From Anarhynchus alexandrinus (lineage: Eukaryota > Chordata > Aves > Charadriiformes > Charadriidae): 64,000 nucleotides of DNA. A program made the translations under genes and the position numbers. Below are positions 12,548-25,200 of the stretch, one piece after another. How positions within the stretch are numbered: the first letter of the stretch is position 1; each line of letters starts with the position of its first letter. The notes under the pieces are model-generated. The model had not been told where the DNA came from, did not search any database, and worked only from the letters and a program-made list of their open reading frames with translations. The DNA lies in NCBI GenBank assembly GCA_008711295.1, contig VUYV01000289.1, forward strand, positions 38,220 to 102,219, written 5' to 3'.

Positions 12548-13130
12548 GAGGCTAGCTTGGCTGAACAGGGAGCTCATGACCAAGCTCCGATATATAAAGG
12601 ACGTATACAATATAGAAGCAAGGACAGGCTACAAAGGAAGAACTTAGAAGCATTGCCTGGGCCTGCAGGGATGGTGTCAGAAAAGCCAAAGCTCAGTTAG
12701 AATTGAAATGGCACGGGATGTGGCAGGCAGTAAGAAGAACTACTGCTTACATGAGCAGTAAAAGACTAAATGAAAATGTGGGTCCTTGATGAAACAAGCT
12801 AGTCATTTAGTGATGTAGAGGATACTGATAAGGTAGAGGCGTTCAGTGCCTTCTTTGACTCCACATTCACTATAAGGTCTCGCAAACTTTTGTGCCTAGA
12901 CACAGAGCTCAAACAGAGGAACAGCCAGCAGTGGAATCTGATCAAGTCAGACATCTCTATTGCTTTTAAAATAGTGTACAGATTGAGGGACTTCCCAATG
13001 ACTGCAAAAAGGCAAATGTTTGACTCATTTTTCAAAAAGGAAACTGATGATGGACGGAACTACAAGCCAGTCAGCTTCACTTTTTATCCATGAAAGGGTC
13101 TTAAAAATTACTTGAGGCAGGTTTAAATTT
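12548..13130 (+). mobile_element. CR1 LINE fragment, endonuclease-RT junction
   Basis: The sequence starts with the CR1 phrase GCTAGCTTGGCTGAACAGGG and follows the ORF2 region between endonuclease and RT: a YKGRT-like segment, AKAQLELKWH-like residues, the NAFF-like box near 12845, then DCKKANV, FQKGN and NYKPVSF near 12995-13085. Frameshifts and stops break the frame repeatedly, so the copy is old. It stops near 13130 at the segment that in CR1 precedes the QHGFTKGKS motif. That motif is found about 2 kb downstream at 15215, so this looks like the left part of a split element. Confidence 0.8.
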
Positions 13131-15184
13131 CTTTGTAAGAAAAAGGTATATATCTATGTGTATATTTTCTGTTAGTACAATGTCAGTGCAGTTTCTTTGC
13201 GTCTTAAAATAAGTCTTGATGTCTTATGTTTTAATACCCTGGTTTGAAATACTTGAGACTAGTAGATTTCTGATAGAAGTAGCTTTGATAAAACCATTTC
13301 CTTTAAAAAGTCTCTTAAACTTGTAGATTTCCACACTTGCTTCATCATAAACTGAATGTCAAGCTATTTGTAGAATATGCCATACGTTATTTTTTTCTTT
13401 AATGTGTGTGAAAAATGAATTCGGGAGAAGAAAGTTGGGCAAGAACTACTTTTGTTTTTGCCAGTGGGTAGAGAAGATATTTTAATGGAATCTGTGGAAC
13501 CTGCTAATTTCATCACTTCAGAGCTGCTCAAATTGTTGTGAAATGGGATCAAAGATCATACTAATTGTGAAATGCAGTGCATTATATCCATTTAGAGAGG
13601 CTGATGTGTATTCCACACATAGCTGTTGAAACCAACTATTGTTGTGTCTTGCCAGGCATTTGGAGATTAGAATATGGAAGAAATAAAACATAAAAGTAGA
13701 TACATTGACTGCTAAGTATATCTTCAGAAATGTCCTATCATGTTTCTGAACTTGCTTGTGTCAGTATGGTATTTTATTCAAAAGAAATAATTAACCCAGA
13801 AGACATTCTTATGCATTGTGAGTCCTTTGGGGAGTTAAATAAGAAAGGGTGAGCTTGTCCCTGAACATGAGACTTCTGCTCAACTTCTAACACTTCTGTG
13901 ATACTGTAAAAACATGACTCCCACTCCTTCAGTCTGAGAGATGTCATTGCTTATGATACCAGTTGTTGGATCACATCTAGAACACTGCATCCAGTTCTGG
14001 GCCACCCAATACTGGGAAAATATTGATATATTGAGGAAAGCTCCAGCTGAGAATGAGGTGGGTGGATGTAAACTTTGGAATTCAAAGTTCCCTTAGATAG
14101 ACACCTTCTGGAACTCATCCCCCACTTGTATGGACAGATGTACTTTTTGCTCAAACTTATGTACATTAATTTATCCTGATAGCAGGTTTTACTTGAGAAG
14201 CATGAGAGATCTGCAGTAGGAGTATGAGTTTCTTTGAATAGACCTTAGTTGTCAGGCATTAAAGATTATATTTACAGAGAAGTGATAACAAGTGCTAATA
14301 GAAAAATGGAGATGTAATGGCTAATACAAAGCTGATAACAATTTGCAAGTCTTTATTAAGTCAAATCTTACCAGGTGTGATCTTCCTTCATATCAATTGA
14401 ATGGTTGGCTGACCCATTTATTGTTTTTTTAATGTATAAATTAATAAATGGGTAAATACTGAGGCAAGACAAGAAGAATGACTCACACTTTAAGAACAGA
14501 AAATGTAACTTGGGTATTGCAGAGGAAAGGCCTCAAAGTAACTGTATATGCTGGTGAATAATATCTCATAATAGTACTTCATTTTTTTCCCCCTCTACAA
14601 ACCTTATTTTACTTTGTTGTTGTTGTTTTTTCCTTCTCTGAGAATTACCATTTTTCACGTATCCCAGGTGACCAGTTTTTTTTTTTTCACCCCCCTTTGA
14701 TGTTTTTACCTTCAACTTAAATTAGTTGCAATAAATCAAGCAACACAATGTGACTACTAATGTTGGATGAGATGAGCAAGCCTCCATAGGGACTACAAAA
14801 AGGTGTTGTGGGGGTGTGCTTCAACAGATTATGTTGACAGAATTTTTTTAATATCCATTTAGATAGCTGATATCTTCAAAAAAGCTTACCTAGCTGACAT
14901 CTGCATATACTATGAAACTACAGGTTTTGTTTCCCCACCTTCCATCCGTTCAATCAGATGTTTAAACTTTTAAACAGAAAAACAGTCAGGCTGTTTCCGC
15001 CATTTCCTCACTGTATGTAACGAGAAACAGATAGCAAAAAGACAACTTGTGTTGTAACAACCTCAAGAAAGAATGCGCTTCTGAAATGAACAGATTTCAG
15101 AAATTAGGAAGGATAAGTAGATACACTTAACAGACTGATGCTAGTCATATAATGTAACATTGCAGTCACATGGAAGTCATTTCC
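13131..15184. other. About 2.05 kb separating two CR1 pieces
   Basis: This stretch lies between the CR1 pieces ending at about 13130 and starting at about 15185, which are consecutive in the reverse transcriptase. I recognise no complete mobile element in it, no terminal repeats and no coding gene. It contains a possible short CR1-like remnant at about 13965-14060. It could be a decayed insertion or a rearrangement. Confidence 0.45.
13965..14060 (+). mobile_element. Possible short CR1 remnant (RT thumb)
   Basis: The plus strand reads SHLEHCIQFWATQYW, close to the CR1 thumb-region phrase RPHLEYCVQFWAPQYK, and the following bases resemble the RVQRRATK segment in degraded form. It is short and lacks the terminal repeat. 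The match is by eye only. Confidence 0.45.
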
Positions 15185-15310
15185 AAAAAACGAGAAAAAG
15201 AAGTGAGGGGAACAGTCCAGCATGGATTTACCAAGAGTAAATCAAACCTGACGAACCTGATTGCTTTCTGTGAAGAGATATCTAGGTCTGTGGACCGAGG
15301 GTGAGCACTG
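15185..15310 (+). mobile_element. CR1 LINE fragment, QHGFTKGKS region of RT
   Basis: The plus strand encodes QHGFTKSKSNLTNLIAFCEE, the CR1 reverse transcriptase segment that follows the PVSLT block. It is interrupted soon after by a stop at about 15301. Same strand as the fragment at 12548-13130 and the next segment in protein order, which suggests one original copy now split. Confidence 0.82.
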
Positions 15311-18300
15311 AATGCATGATAGCATCAATTATTTCAAGGATATGCAAAAGTCAGTATTTTTTCTGTCTCTATATGAATTTCTAAATCCATTTTCTTTCCT
15401 CTCCTCACATCACAGTTTCTCTTAAGATTTCTACTTTTCAAAGCTTTCATAGTACCAAAAGCGTGTGTATTTACACACATGAGTATAAATTCGCATGACA
15501 GTGAATAATGGGTGATTGTATTTTATGTGCAGTTTATTGTGCTCTCTGTAATGTCAGTCATTATTCTATCTGACATGGATAGCATTTTCAGATTGATGTG
15601 TTTAAAATTAATGAGGCATTTCTTTTCTCAGTGAAGAAGCTAATAAAGAACATTTTTCCCTATGAATTATGTACATGAATTAATACAAATCAACTTAATT
15701 TTCAGAGCTTTGTGACTTTCTTCTTTCTAGCAATGCATCCTAACATTTAGAGGTTGAAAGAGCTGCAGTGACTGGCATACTAAATTTCAATGAAAAAAAA
15801 GTTTTTAGGAAAAGTAAACAAAACGGTGTCATTCTTCAAGGAAGAATGAGGAAGAACTTAATGATATGCATCAGCTTTTTCGTGCAGAAAAACAAGTTTA
15901 AAGTTACAGAAATTTTTTAACAGGGAAGAATTTAGGAGTTCTGTTATCCACATAATTGAATCTGGTTTTGCAAGCTAACAATGTTCGGATTGTTCTTTTT
16001 TTTTTTTTTTGAGAAGNCTGACAGGTGATTTCAGTAGGTGAATAATCTTGTATGTCAGAACTGTGCCGTATTGTCCAATTGTATATATTTTTCCTATCTT
16101 CATATGTGTGTGTTGGATAAATAGGCATATGTATGACAGTTACTGATTGCAGAGAATCAAATCCAACACGAATGTGTCTGAGATAATCCACAGATTCTGG
16201 AATAACGTGAGATGAAATGTGGTGTTCACCTTGAACTGTAAATTGTTTCAAGTGCATCCGTTGTTAAAAGGATCACAAGAGAAGAGAGGAAGAAATGGAG
16301 TCAGAAGAGCCTTGAATACAAAAGGGTACAGAGTATTTGGTATCATTTTATTGTTTGCAAATAATTTTACCAACTTGCTGCTCATTATAGTAACAACCTG
16401 AGACAAAAGGGGGAAAGAGTCTTCAAATCCTGCCTCTAAATATCAATCTTGGAACTAAAATGCACCCTTATATCTCCTAGGGAGGTCTATGTATGTTATA
16501 GATGCACTAGAATGTTGTAACTTTGTAAAGTGTTTACATATATACAGAATGTTTTAATGCACTGACACCAGTTTTATGGATTTTTGAGAGTTTATAGTTC
16601 CTAAAAATTATATATATATATATTAAATATTTCCTAAAAAAATTATTCTCTGAACAGATAACTGATTTACTTCTATATATTTTGGCTTGGGAAAATCTAT
16701 TGTTTTCCATCTTTTGTTGTTTTCATCTGATGAACCTTTTAATGAAGAACCTCTGTCAGTGTCCCAGTTTCTTGATTTCAGTAAAGCATCGCTGTTTGCA
16801 CCAGATTAATCTGGGGGTATTTTGGGGAGATGAGGTTCAATTATATTCCAGTGTGTGCCACTAGTGTTGAGCGTAGCATCTTTACTCTTAAAGAGTGCCT
16901 ACAAAATTATTTCCAGGAAATAAAACAAGCTGAGTCTGGCCATGCTGCAAAGCAGCCTGCTTTTAGCTGCAAGCACTCGGTGGGCTCATTAGCTTGGATA
17001 CAGTACTATGTTAGATAGAAGCTTGAGGTCTCTGGCGAGGAGCTGGCTTAGGGCAATAGTGTGCCCAACAGGCATGTCTTTATTTACCCACAGAAATATT
17101 CTTATGCTTACAGTTTTTACAAAAATAGGTGGTTAAAGATAGTTCCATTCTTGCGAATTATTTCATTCACTATACACGTGGATGTGTATCTATGTACACT
17201 TGCAAACATATATTTGACTGTTCTGATCTGGGTGATAAGGCTTTGTTTTTAATGATTTATGCAATAATGTCACTGATCTGAACTGAAAGGGTGAACTGTT
17301 TAGCCTCTAATATGTGCATATTAAATTATTTGCACGTGTAATGCCACGGTATAGACTGGAACACATACAAGTCTTATGAAAAGGCAAGTAAATAATGCGT
17401 TTTTTAACACACGGAAATTCCAGCAGAGATGTGTAGGATGACTAACACTCGGTTGAATGTTTTACACACGTGGGTGACTAGGTCTTGCTAGTGCTAAAGC
17501 AAGCTAAATTCCTTCAGTTCTCATCTTCCGTCACCTTCCAAAGTGTCCAGAAATACTGACAAGTTATTTCACAGTTTATTGGGAAGGAATTGGAATAATT
17601 CATGCAAAAAGAACCATTGGATATGTTTCTAGAGGACTCTACAACAGCAAAGTGCAGTATCTGTGAGGAAATGGTTGCTCTCAGATATGGCTTTTCATTT
17701 TGATGGCGTACACTAAGTGACCTTCTGCACTCTAATCCTCTTAGCTGACTTTGCAATGAATTAACATCCAAAAAAGACTACATGCTTAACTCCCATCAGG
17801 TGTCTGACTGAACTGCTTTGCAGACTTGTAAACTTTAGAAAGAGCAACATTATAAAAGTGCTTTTATCATGTTAGCTTCTTCTAGATCTTCCCCTAAATT
17901 AAGGATTTTGAATGCTTATAGTACCTAGAACCTGCATACTATTTTCTTTTTTTTCCCATCTTTTTTGTTCCTTAAAGCCTGCCATTCCTTTCTAAATGTC
18001 ATCTTCTACAGCTGCCAGCTATGCAAGCGTAAGTGCAGAATAACTCCTCTAACTGTTGCCTATTAAATTTACACTGAATTTAGATGATCCTGTCATTGAA
18101 ACAACATCTGGGCTACTACATTCCTATTTAGTTCTGCCAAACAGTTTAGAGCAATGGTGTGAATAGAGAATACTTTTCTGCTAGATATGCAGTAATTTGT
18201 CTTTGTTGCTCTGCATGTGTAATTATGCAAATATCACCTTTGGAAACTTATTACATTGATTATGGAAGAGAATACAGGTGATACGACGCTCTCACTAACT

Positions 18301-19009
18301 TAGATATACAAAAGACAATGGTGGAGGTGAGAGTAGAATTTACGATGATAATGTTCCTACATATTTCTCATGTTCCTAGGAATACACCAAATTAGCAAAA
18401 CATAACAAAATCAGCTGGAAGCATCTTCTACTTTTATTATAAGTTTCATCATTCCCTCCCACCTTACTTTTCCTGGTTTTTAGTATTCTTTAGCCATTTT
18501 GAATTCAAATTATGAACACTTTGAAAGAAGGGTTGTCTCCTGCAGATTGGAAAATCTTCCTGTTTAGGATCTCAAAAAGCTTCTTAATAAGTATAATTAA
18601 ATATACAGCATTAAAAAATTTCATCTCCAGTATATTAATAAATCTGTTACAGAAATTAGAATCTTTAGGAGTACTGCACTCATCTCAGGGAGTAGCAGAG
18701 AAGCAGTTTCTAGAAATCTAGATCAATGTTAAGCTACTCAAATGACACTTTTACTGACAGTAACTGTTCTGCAAATTTAAGAGTTTGTCCTCTTGTACAA
18801 TGGGATGAAGCAAGCTGGATTACGCTTCCAATGAAGTTATGATCTCAGATGCAACACTGGTGTAAATCTTCAGTGATTGCAGTAATTAACAAAAGACAAT
18901 GTAGAGGACACCACTATCTAAAATGTATGCTGTTAAAGGACTAAGAGGAAATCTAGATAACTGTTTAGTTTTAGAAACAGAAGTTTTTGGCTCTGCTCTG
19001 TATATGTAA
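15311..19009. other. Non-coding DNA, no gene seen
   Basis: No recognisable gene. The 117-codon minus-strand open frame at 15904-16257 is low-complexity in part (poly-A stretch giving lysines), contains the ambiguous base at 16017, and has no family signature. A (TA)n run lies at 16609-16624. A strong acceptor followed after 17 bases by a GTAAGT donor is at 18010-18030. Confidence 0.5.
18012..18028 (+). other. Candidate 17-base microexon
   Basis: A long pyrimidine-rich run (about 17943-18009) ends in TCTTCTACAG; 17 bases later comes AAGC|GTAAGT. The enclosed block is CTGCCAGCTATGCAAGC. Only the splice-site pair supports it, so a chance occurrence is likely. Confidence 0.12.
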
Positions 19010-20530
19010 GAATCATGGAATCATAATTTGGTTAGAAAGTGTTGTCCAGAGTTCGCCTAGAACTTTTGTTCTAAACAGGTCTATTTAGACCATGTTGCTG
19101 AGGGCTGTGTCTACTGCCTCTCCTCCTATTGCTGTGCATCCCCAATAAGAGTCTTGCTCTGCCTTCACTGTATCCCCCAATTATGTAGTTCTACACAGAC
19201 ATGAGCCACCTCGTTGCCTGAGCCTTCTCTTCTTCAGGGTGAAAAAGCAGAACTTTCTCAACATTTATTCATAGGTCATGTTCTCCAGACCTCAACCATC
19301 CCAAGATGTTTGTCCTCATTGCGCCTGTTGCAGTATGCTAACAGTATACTTACACTGGAGAGCCCCAAACTGGACACTATACTCCAGATGCACTTGCGTG
19401 GACCTGCTGGCTATGCTCTTACCAAAACAACTCAGGATGCTTTTGGGCTTCTCTGCTGCAAAGACACACTGTTGCTTTGTGTTCAGCTTGACTTCTGCTA
19501 TGACCTCCAGGTCCTTTTCTGCAGAGCTGCTTTCTAGCAGCCTTTGAGTCTGGCAGTCCGGCAAACTTTCTATCCACTTCATTGCTTATCCAGCCTGTAG
19601 CTCATGGATGGTTGTGATAAGAAGACTATGGGACACTTTGAGTGGCCTTGTTAAAATCAAGTTCTAAAACATCCACTGCCCTTCCCCCCCCCCGCTCTTG
19701 TTCACAGCACCAGTAGGTCCATCACAGAAGACAATGAAGTTGATCAGGCATGACTTGCCCATGATAAACCAGCGCTGGCTGCTTTCAATCACGTTGTCTT
19801 TCACATGTTAAAAAACGTCTTAGAAGAGGTTTTGCATAGCCTTCCCAGAGACTGCAGTAAGGCTCCTTCTTTCCTCTTCTTGAAGTTGGGTGTGGCGTTT
19901 ACATCTTTCCAGTCAAGAAGAAACTCCCCAATTGCTCTCACCTTTCAAAGATAGTAGAGGGTGGACTTGCAATGACATCGACCAGATAGATAGGATGTAT
20001 CTTATCTGGTACCTGGGACTTGTGCCTGTCCAAGTGGGTTAAGTGATACCAAACTCTTTTCTTCTACTACAATCTCCTTACCTTTCCTTTTGCTACTGAT
20101 GCACACACATTTCATTTTGCATTTCTCTTTTTCTCTTGGTAATTTCAGTTCCAGCTGACCTCTGGCTTTCCTGACTCTGTTCCTACATGTGCAACCAATG
20201 TCTTTGTACTGCTGCTTCCACCTTATGTCCCACCCACTTTTCTCCATCTGAGCTCAGAAAAGAGCTCCATGTTCACCCATGCTGGCCTCGTGCCATGCTT
20301 GCTTGCCTTCCTGCACACTGGAAAGGACCATTCCTTTGCTCTGAGGAGACTGTCCTTGAAAATTAGCAGCTCTCCTGCACCCCTTTGCCCCCTGAGTCAG
20401 TTTCCCATGGGATGCTGCCAAGCAGGTCCCTGAAGAGGCTAAAGCTTGCTTTTCTGAAGTCCAGGATTATAATTCTGCTGTCAGTCTTGCGCACTTCCCT
20501 TAAATTCCAGTCTCAGGGTCACTGCAGATC
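19010..20530 (-). mobile_element. Long, old CR1 LINE copy, endonuclease to 3' end
   Basis: The 3' end is at the left (AGAATCATGGAATCATAATTTGG near 19010). Moving right, the minus strand shows the RT C-terminus, a KDLEVIAEVKLNTKQQC segment (about 19400-19540), the AFNKAT/KVFDV-type block with the QHGF-flanking region (about 19640-19800), the linker between endonuclease and RT with WKQQYKDIGCTCRNRVRKAR and a QLELKLPREKEK segment (20080-20220), and the end of the endonuclease, FRKASFSLFRDLLGSIPWE (about 20400-20460). Many frameshifts and stops are present and a C10 run sits at 19685-19694. It is the longest contiguous CR1 piece here, about 1.5 kb of the roughly 4.5 kb full-length element, and its divergence suggests an older subfamily. 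Confidence 0.88.
20002..20247 (-). pseudogene. CR1 ORF2 remnant between endonuclease and RT
   Basis: An 81-codon minus-strand frame keeps the CR1 linker pattern: RWKQQYKDIG, CRNRVRKARGQLELKLPRE, then a CVCISSKRKGKE segment that matches the YISSKRK-type box. It lacks catalytic motifs and lies inside a decayed copy, so it is not expected to be expressed as a working protein. Confidence 0.75.
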
Positions 20531-21983
20531 ATATTCTAAGGATATTGTGATTGGAAATACCCATAATAAGATTAGCTGTTGCTGAGAGCTATAGCTGTGA
20601 AAGTATTACGCATAATGTAAATTAGTTTACTGGAGAAATATTTCTTACAAAAATATGGAGAAAGATGACCTCCAGATGGCACAAGAAGGAAAGCTGTAAT
20701 AATTGTCCCAGTCTACATATTATATCAGTTTAATGTATAATGCTAAATTTACTCCCCCGAAATTGCATGAGCAAGCCAAATGACTAGAAACTGGGTTTAA
20801 TTAATGGCAAAATGGTCTCTGCATCCAGAAATGAGAGAACAAGTAGTACTAAGGTTAAACTATGTTAAGGTTAAATTATTTTAAGCGAGACAGATCACAG
20901 ACTAGGTGCTTACAAGGATGAGTAAGGATGCTACAAAGGCATGGTCTTTCCCATGGTAGAAGATTAATATTAGTTCTGAGTTTTAGAAATGAGTGTCTAG
21001 AATGGTGTAGGATAGTTGATCCTGGTTTGGACTATGAGGATGAAATACCCAATTTTTAAAAAACGTTCTTATGATTGATGACTTGGCTTTCCACTCCCCC
21101 GCCCCTCCCCTTTTCTAGCATACAATAGAAATGGTTAGTTCTACCTGGTTTTATCCACTCTTTCTGTTGTGGAATATATTAATGCATTTATCAGGATTAC
21201 TATTTACTCAAATGTACATTCAAAATACCCTCCTCACATTGTTATGTGGTTTGTGTTATTTTCCTCTTGTGTCCTTATGCTTACCTTACCAATTTTCTTC
21301 AATTTGTAGTTCCTGATTTGCATTCATTAACATCGTTATCCTTTCTGCCATTCATCGTAAGCTTTTAATTTGGCTGCACTTTTAATCCAGTATGATTTTT
21401 TTTTTCTAATCTCTTCTTTGCATATCTTGTAAAAAAATCTTAAGTGATTTCTATATATCAGAGCATTTGTTTCTTTTTTTCAGATGATGTTTGCTGAATT
21501 TGTGAAAGCACCAGTACTTAAAGCACCATGTCTGTGTATTTCAGGATGAGACTTTTTATTTTTTTTCTGAGTTTAAATTATGACCACTTGTCTCTGAAAT
21601 CTCACAAATTTTCCTAAGGGAGGGAGTTTCTCCAAACCCTGTGAAAATAGAGAAGATAGATTTCTCTGTTTTACCTCTTGCTGAATGTCAGTTGTGAGAG
21701 AGATACTGTGAATGTTTCAGCTATGAAAAAGTTCAGTCAGAGCTCACATCATTTTATACACTTGAGAACTCTTCATGAGACATAAATCTATAGAAAACCA
21801 CAGTTTTGGTTCTGCCATTCCCAGACTTACGTGTCAGTGCTATTCTTATTCTTATTCCTATTCTTAGTAAAGAAGGGTCTGTGATGTAGAATTCTACATC
21901 CAATGAAAGGGAAATTTGAGATGAGAGGATCTGTCTCTGTCAAAGAGTTCTGAGAATTTTATTCCAGAACTAATATTAACATT
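20531..21983. other. Non-coding DNA, no gene seen
   Basis: Unique AT-rich sequence without a supported gene. A short (ATTCTT)n run lies at about 21841-21868, roughly 100 bases before the next CR1 fragment. Confidence 0.55.
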
Positions 21984-22244
21984 TAGGACAAAAGGAGGCC
22001 TCAAGTTGTGCAAGGGGTGGTTTAGGGTGGATATTAGGAAAAATTTCTTCACTGAAAGGGTTATCAAACATTGGAACAGGCTGTCCAGGGTATTGGTGGA
22101 AATGGTATCCCTGGAGGTATTTAAAAGACAGGAGGACGTGGTGCTTAGGGACATGGTTTAGCAGTGGTTTTGGCAGTGTTAGGTTGATGGTTGGATTTGA
22201 CGATCTTGAAGGTCCCTTCCAACCTAGACAATTCTATGACTGAT
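21984..22244 (+). mobile_element. CR1 LINE 3' end
   Basis: The plus strand follows the CR1 3' region: AAGTTGTGCAAGGGGTGGTT, TTGGAACAGGCTGTCCAGGG, GGAGGTATTTAAAAGACAGG, then GGTCCCTTCCAACCTAGACA and ATTCTATGAC at the end. About 260 bases, 5'-truncated and moderately diverged. Only the extreme ORF2 C-terminus and 3' end are present. Confidence 0.92.
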
Positions 22245-25200
22245 TCGCAAGAGTTAATGAATCACTATTTATCATATTGAAGTCACTTGTGACAGCATAT
22301 GCACTTTTTACACATTATAGATAAATGTTAAAGCACAGCGTATTTCCTAACTTCCATCCCTGTCAGCTGCAAAGGACACCAGCAATTCTAAATTGCACTA
22401 ACCCTATAACAGTACTGCAAGGTAAAGTGGCATATGTGGTGAGGGAATCATCTGGCCCAACAGCTGATACCTGCAGAGTTGATGAGGTAGGTCAAGTCAA
22501 GTTTAAATTGGCTCTCAATGTTAGAGCAGACTCAAGTTTTCTTCCCTGCCATATTTCAGATGCTGACTGCTCAGGCCTGAAGTTTTGATTCAAGCACTGA
22601 TGAGGGTTGACAATTACTGTCTGTAGGAAGCCTGTCTCTAGGAGGAAGAGTATTACGTCTTCAATGGGTACTGGTTATCCTTTGGATAAATTGCCAGAAT
22701 TGCTTTCAAACCACAAGTTGAGGCCTAAACTCTTTCTGAATTTTCCAAAGAACATTTCTGTTTATAAGCAAACTAGAATATTTCTCTTATATATATTTTT
22801 TTTTCCCCAATTTTTTCCACACACTTTCATTCCCAAAATGTGATAAAATGTGCCCTTTGTCAGTAAAATGTATGTGGAGTTTTATGTGCAAGTTTATGTA
22901 ATTTATAATAGATGTAGAAATTGAATTTTATGAAATGCAAGACACATTTAAACGTACATTATCTCTTCCCTACCTTTGGAACTTTTAATATCCTTCATTT
23001 TGCTCTCAAACCTCAAGGTTAACGCTTCAATACCCTTTCTCATAACCCAAAGAATTACCGTTGCTCCTGACTTACATATTCCTTCAATACCAAATCTTAA
23101 ATTGAAGGAAAAAATTATCTTCTCCTTTTTGATATTTGCATACATTTGCAATGGTTTCCCTAGTCAGCGATAGAACACAAACTTGAGTAAAATGGTACTG
23201 AATAAACCCTCCTTCTACAAAAAGTCGTATGAAGTAATAATAAAATATGGTTTTTTATATGTAAAATTAGCTTGAGAAAAATAGAAAAAAGATCTAAAAT
23301 CCAAGACTTTTTGTTATTATAAAAATAATACTAATAAACTCCATAAGGAAAAAAAAGGAGAAAGGTATTATAACATTTTCCACACGGCTTTGGTTTAGTT
23401 ACCTGTGTATATAATAACAATACTAAATGTCTCCAGAATGTGTATTGCACACGAAAAAAAAATCCTCTCTGAGTTTAGAACTGATCATATGCTTCATAAA
23501 AAAGAGGTTATCATCAGTATAATTTTCAAAAGAAAATGTTGTCGTGCTCACATAATACTTTTAATCCTGGACAAGAAAACATTAAAAGACTAAATACAGA
23601 TTTCTTGTCCCAGGTGAGATGAAAGGAGGATCCAGAATACTTATGATTTTTCCTTGAGAAGATCTCTTAAGGTGCTTGCAATAGCACATCCTCTGGAAAT
23701 CTATATGGTTGCGGTAAGATAGTATTGTTTTTTGTGGGTAGAAAGTCATAGGAGTAGGTTTGTTGCCTACTGAAGTAAAGGAAGTTTCCTTTTCTAAGCT
23801 TAAAGCTGTGCATCTTATGCAGGCTGAAATGGCGTATCATTTTGAATAGCTAGTGAATATATGTCTTCCCCTCTTTTGCATAGACAGTGTGAAGAAACTT
23901 ACAGACCTCTGAGTGAGAGAATTTGGCTGGCCCATTATTACAGAGATGAAGAATAAAGCATATATATCTTAGTACTGCACTGCACACATCCTCCGGTTGC
24001 TTTGATTTTATCACTGTAGACATAAAGACAAAGACTCAGATCCATACTCTTCACCAGATTCTTTTAACACCTTTATGGATCTTGAGCAGGAAAGTCAGTT
24101 CTGCATCTGCAAGCATATTGCCTGTCAGTCTGAACGATAATTTGATGTGAGGAAAAAAAAAAAATAAAACGCTCAGTCTTTGATTGTGGTGATCATCTTT
24201 TGGTGATTTAAGTAATAGTAATAAGTAATACACATGTATTAAGAAACAGAAAAGGTGCAGTAATGATGAACTTCATTTTCTGTCTTAGAAAAAGGTCAAA
24301 TGATAAAGTTATAGCAGTGTGCAGGCCATAACTTGAAATCTAAAAATCATTCCCTGAAGAAGAGGAAATCTGCCCCACATCTCTGATTTCAAGCTGCCTG
24401 CTGTGCTGGTAGTAGCATGGAGCCATATGACTTTTGTGTTCAACTTTGACAAATATCATGAAGTAATGCATAACACGGAGTTCATACTGTAGGGACAGTT
24501 TTATGGAACTAAGTGGCAAACTCAGATTTTATGCATCAGCAAGGACGTTGACCGATACATGTTGCAGGACTCTGAAAATAAATTTGCTCTAACTTTATTT
24601 CTATTTATGTGCATGTCACCAATGGTAGTGTAGGACTGCAGCAAAAAAATATGATATTTTTACTTCCCCACCTTATTTTCCATAATTTCAGAGACCTTAA
24701 AAGGGTGAAATAAACCCATGACAATTCTGCTACCTCAGCTAGCTTTTAAGTTAACTTGCAGTCTTATCAATTGTGGCAACTGTATGGATAGATACCACCA
24801 CCACAGAATGAGGGGAAAATCACAACAGAATCCACTGATGGACTTTCCTAAATGATATGCAAGTGTGCAAATGCGTCAGGCTAGTTTCTTGCTCTACAGC
24901 ACATTAGTAGTGCTCTAAATGATATTGAAAGGGATTTTTTTTGCACTCTTTACTTTGTTATGACACATCTGCCGCAAGGAATCTGTGAAAGAGGGTATGT
25001 TTCACCACCTGAAATAGGCTGCTACCTCTTTGCCGTATAAAAATTTGCAAAGGTGAATGCCTGTGCCGTATCTGAATACTTCCAGTTGTGCTCTTTGGGG
25101 AACATTCTTCTCCACTGCCAAACCTAGGATTATGAAATCTGTGTAGACAAAATATTTGATAAAAAGCAAAACGTATTTCTGTGTCTTGCCATAATTCGTA

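Noticed and set aside
15904..16257. 117-codon minus-strand open frame
   Set aside because: Contains an ambiguous base and a poly-lysine stretch from an A run; no family signature.
22325..22588. 87-codon plus-strand frame with internal acceptor- and donor-like sites
   Set aside because: Immediately follows a CR1 copy, splice sites are average, and the product is not recognisable; kept only as a note.
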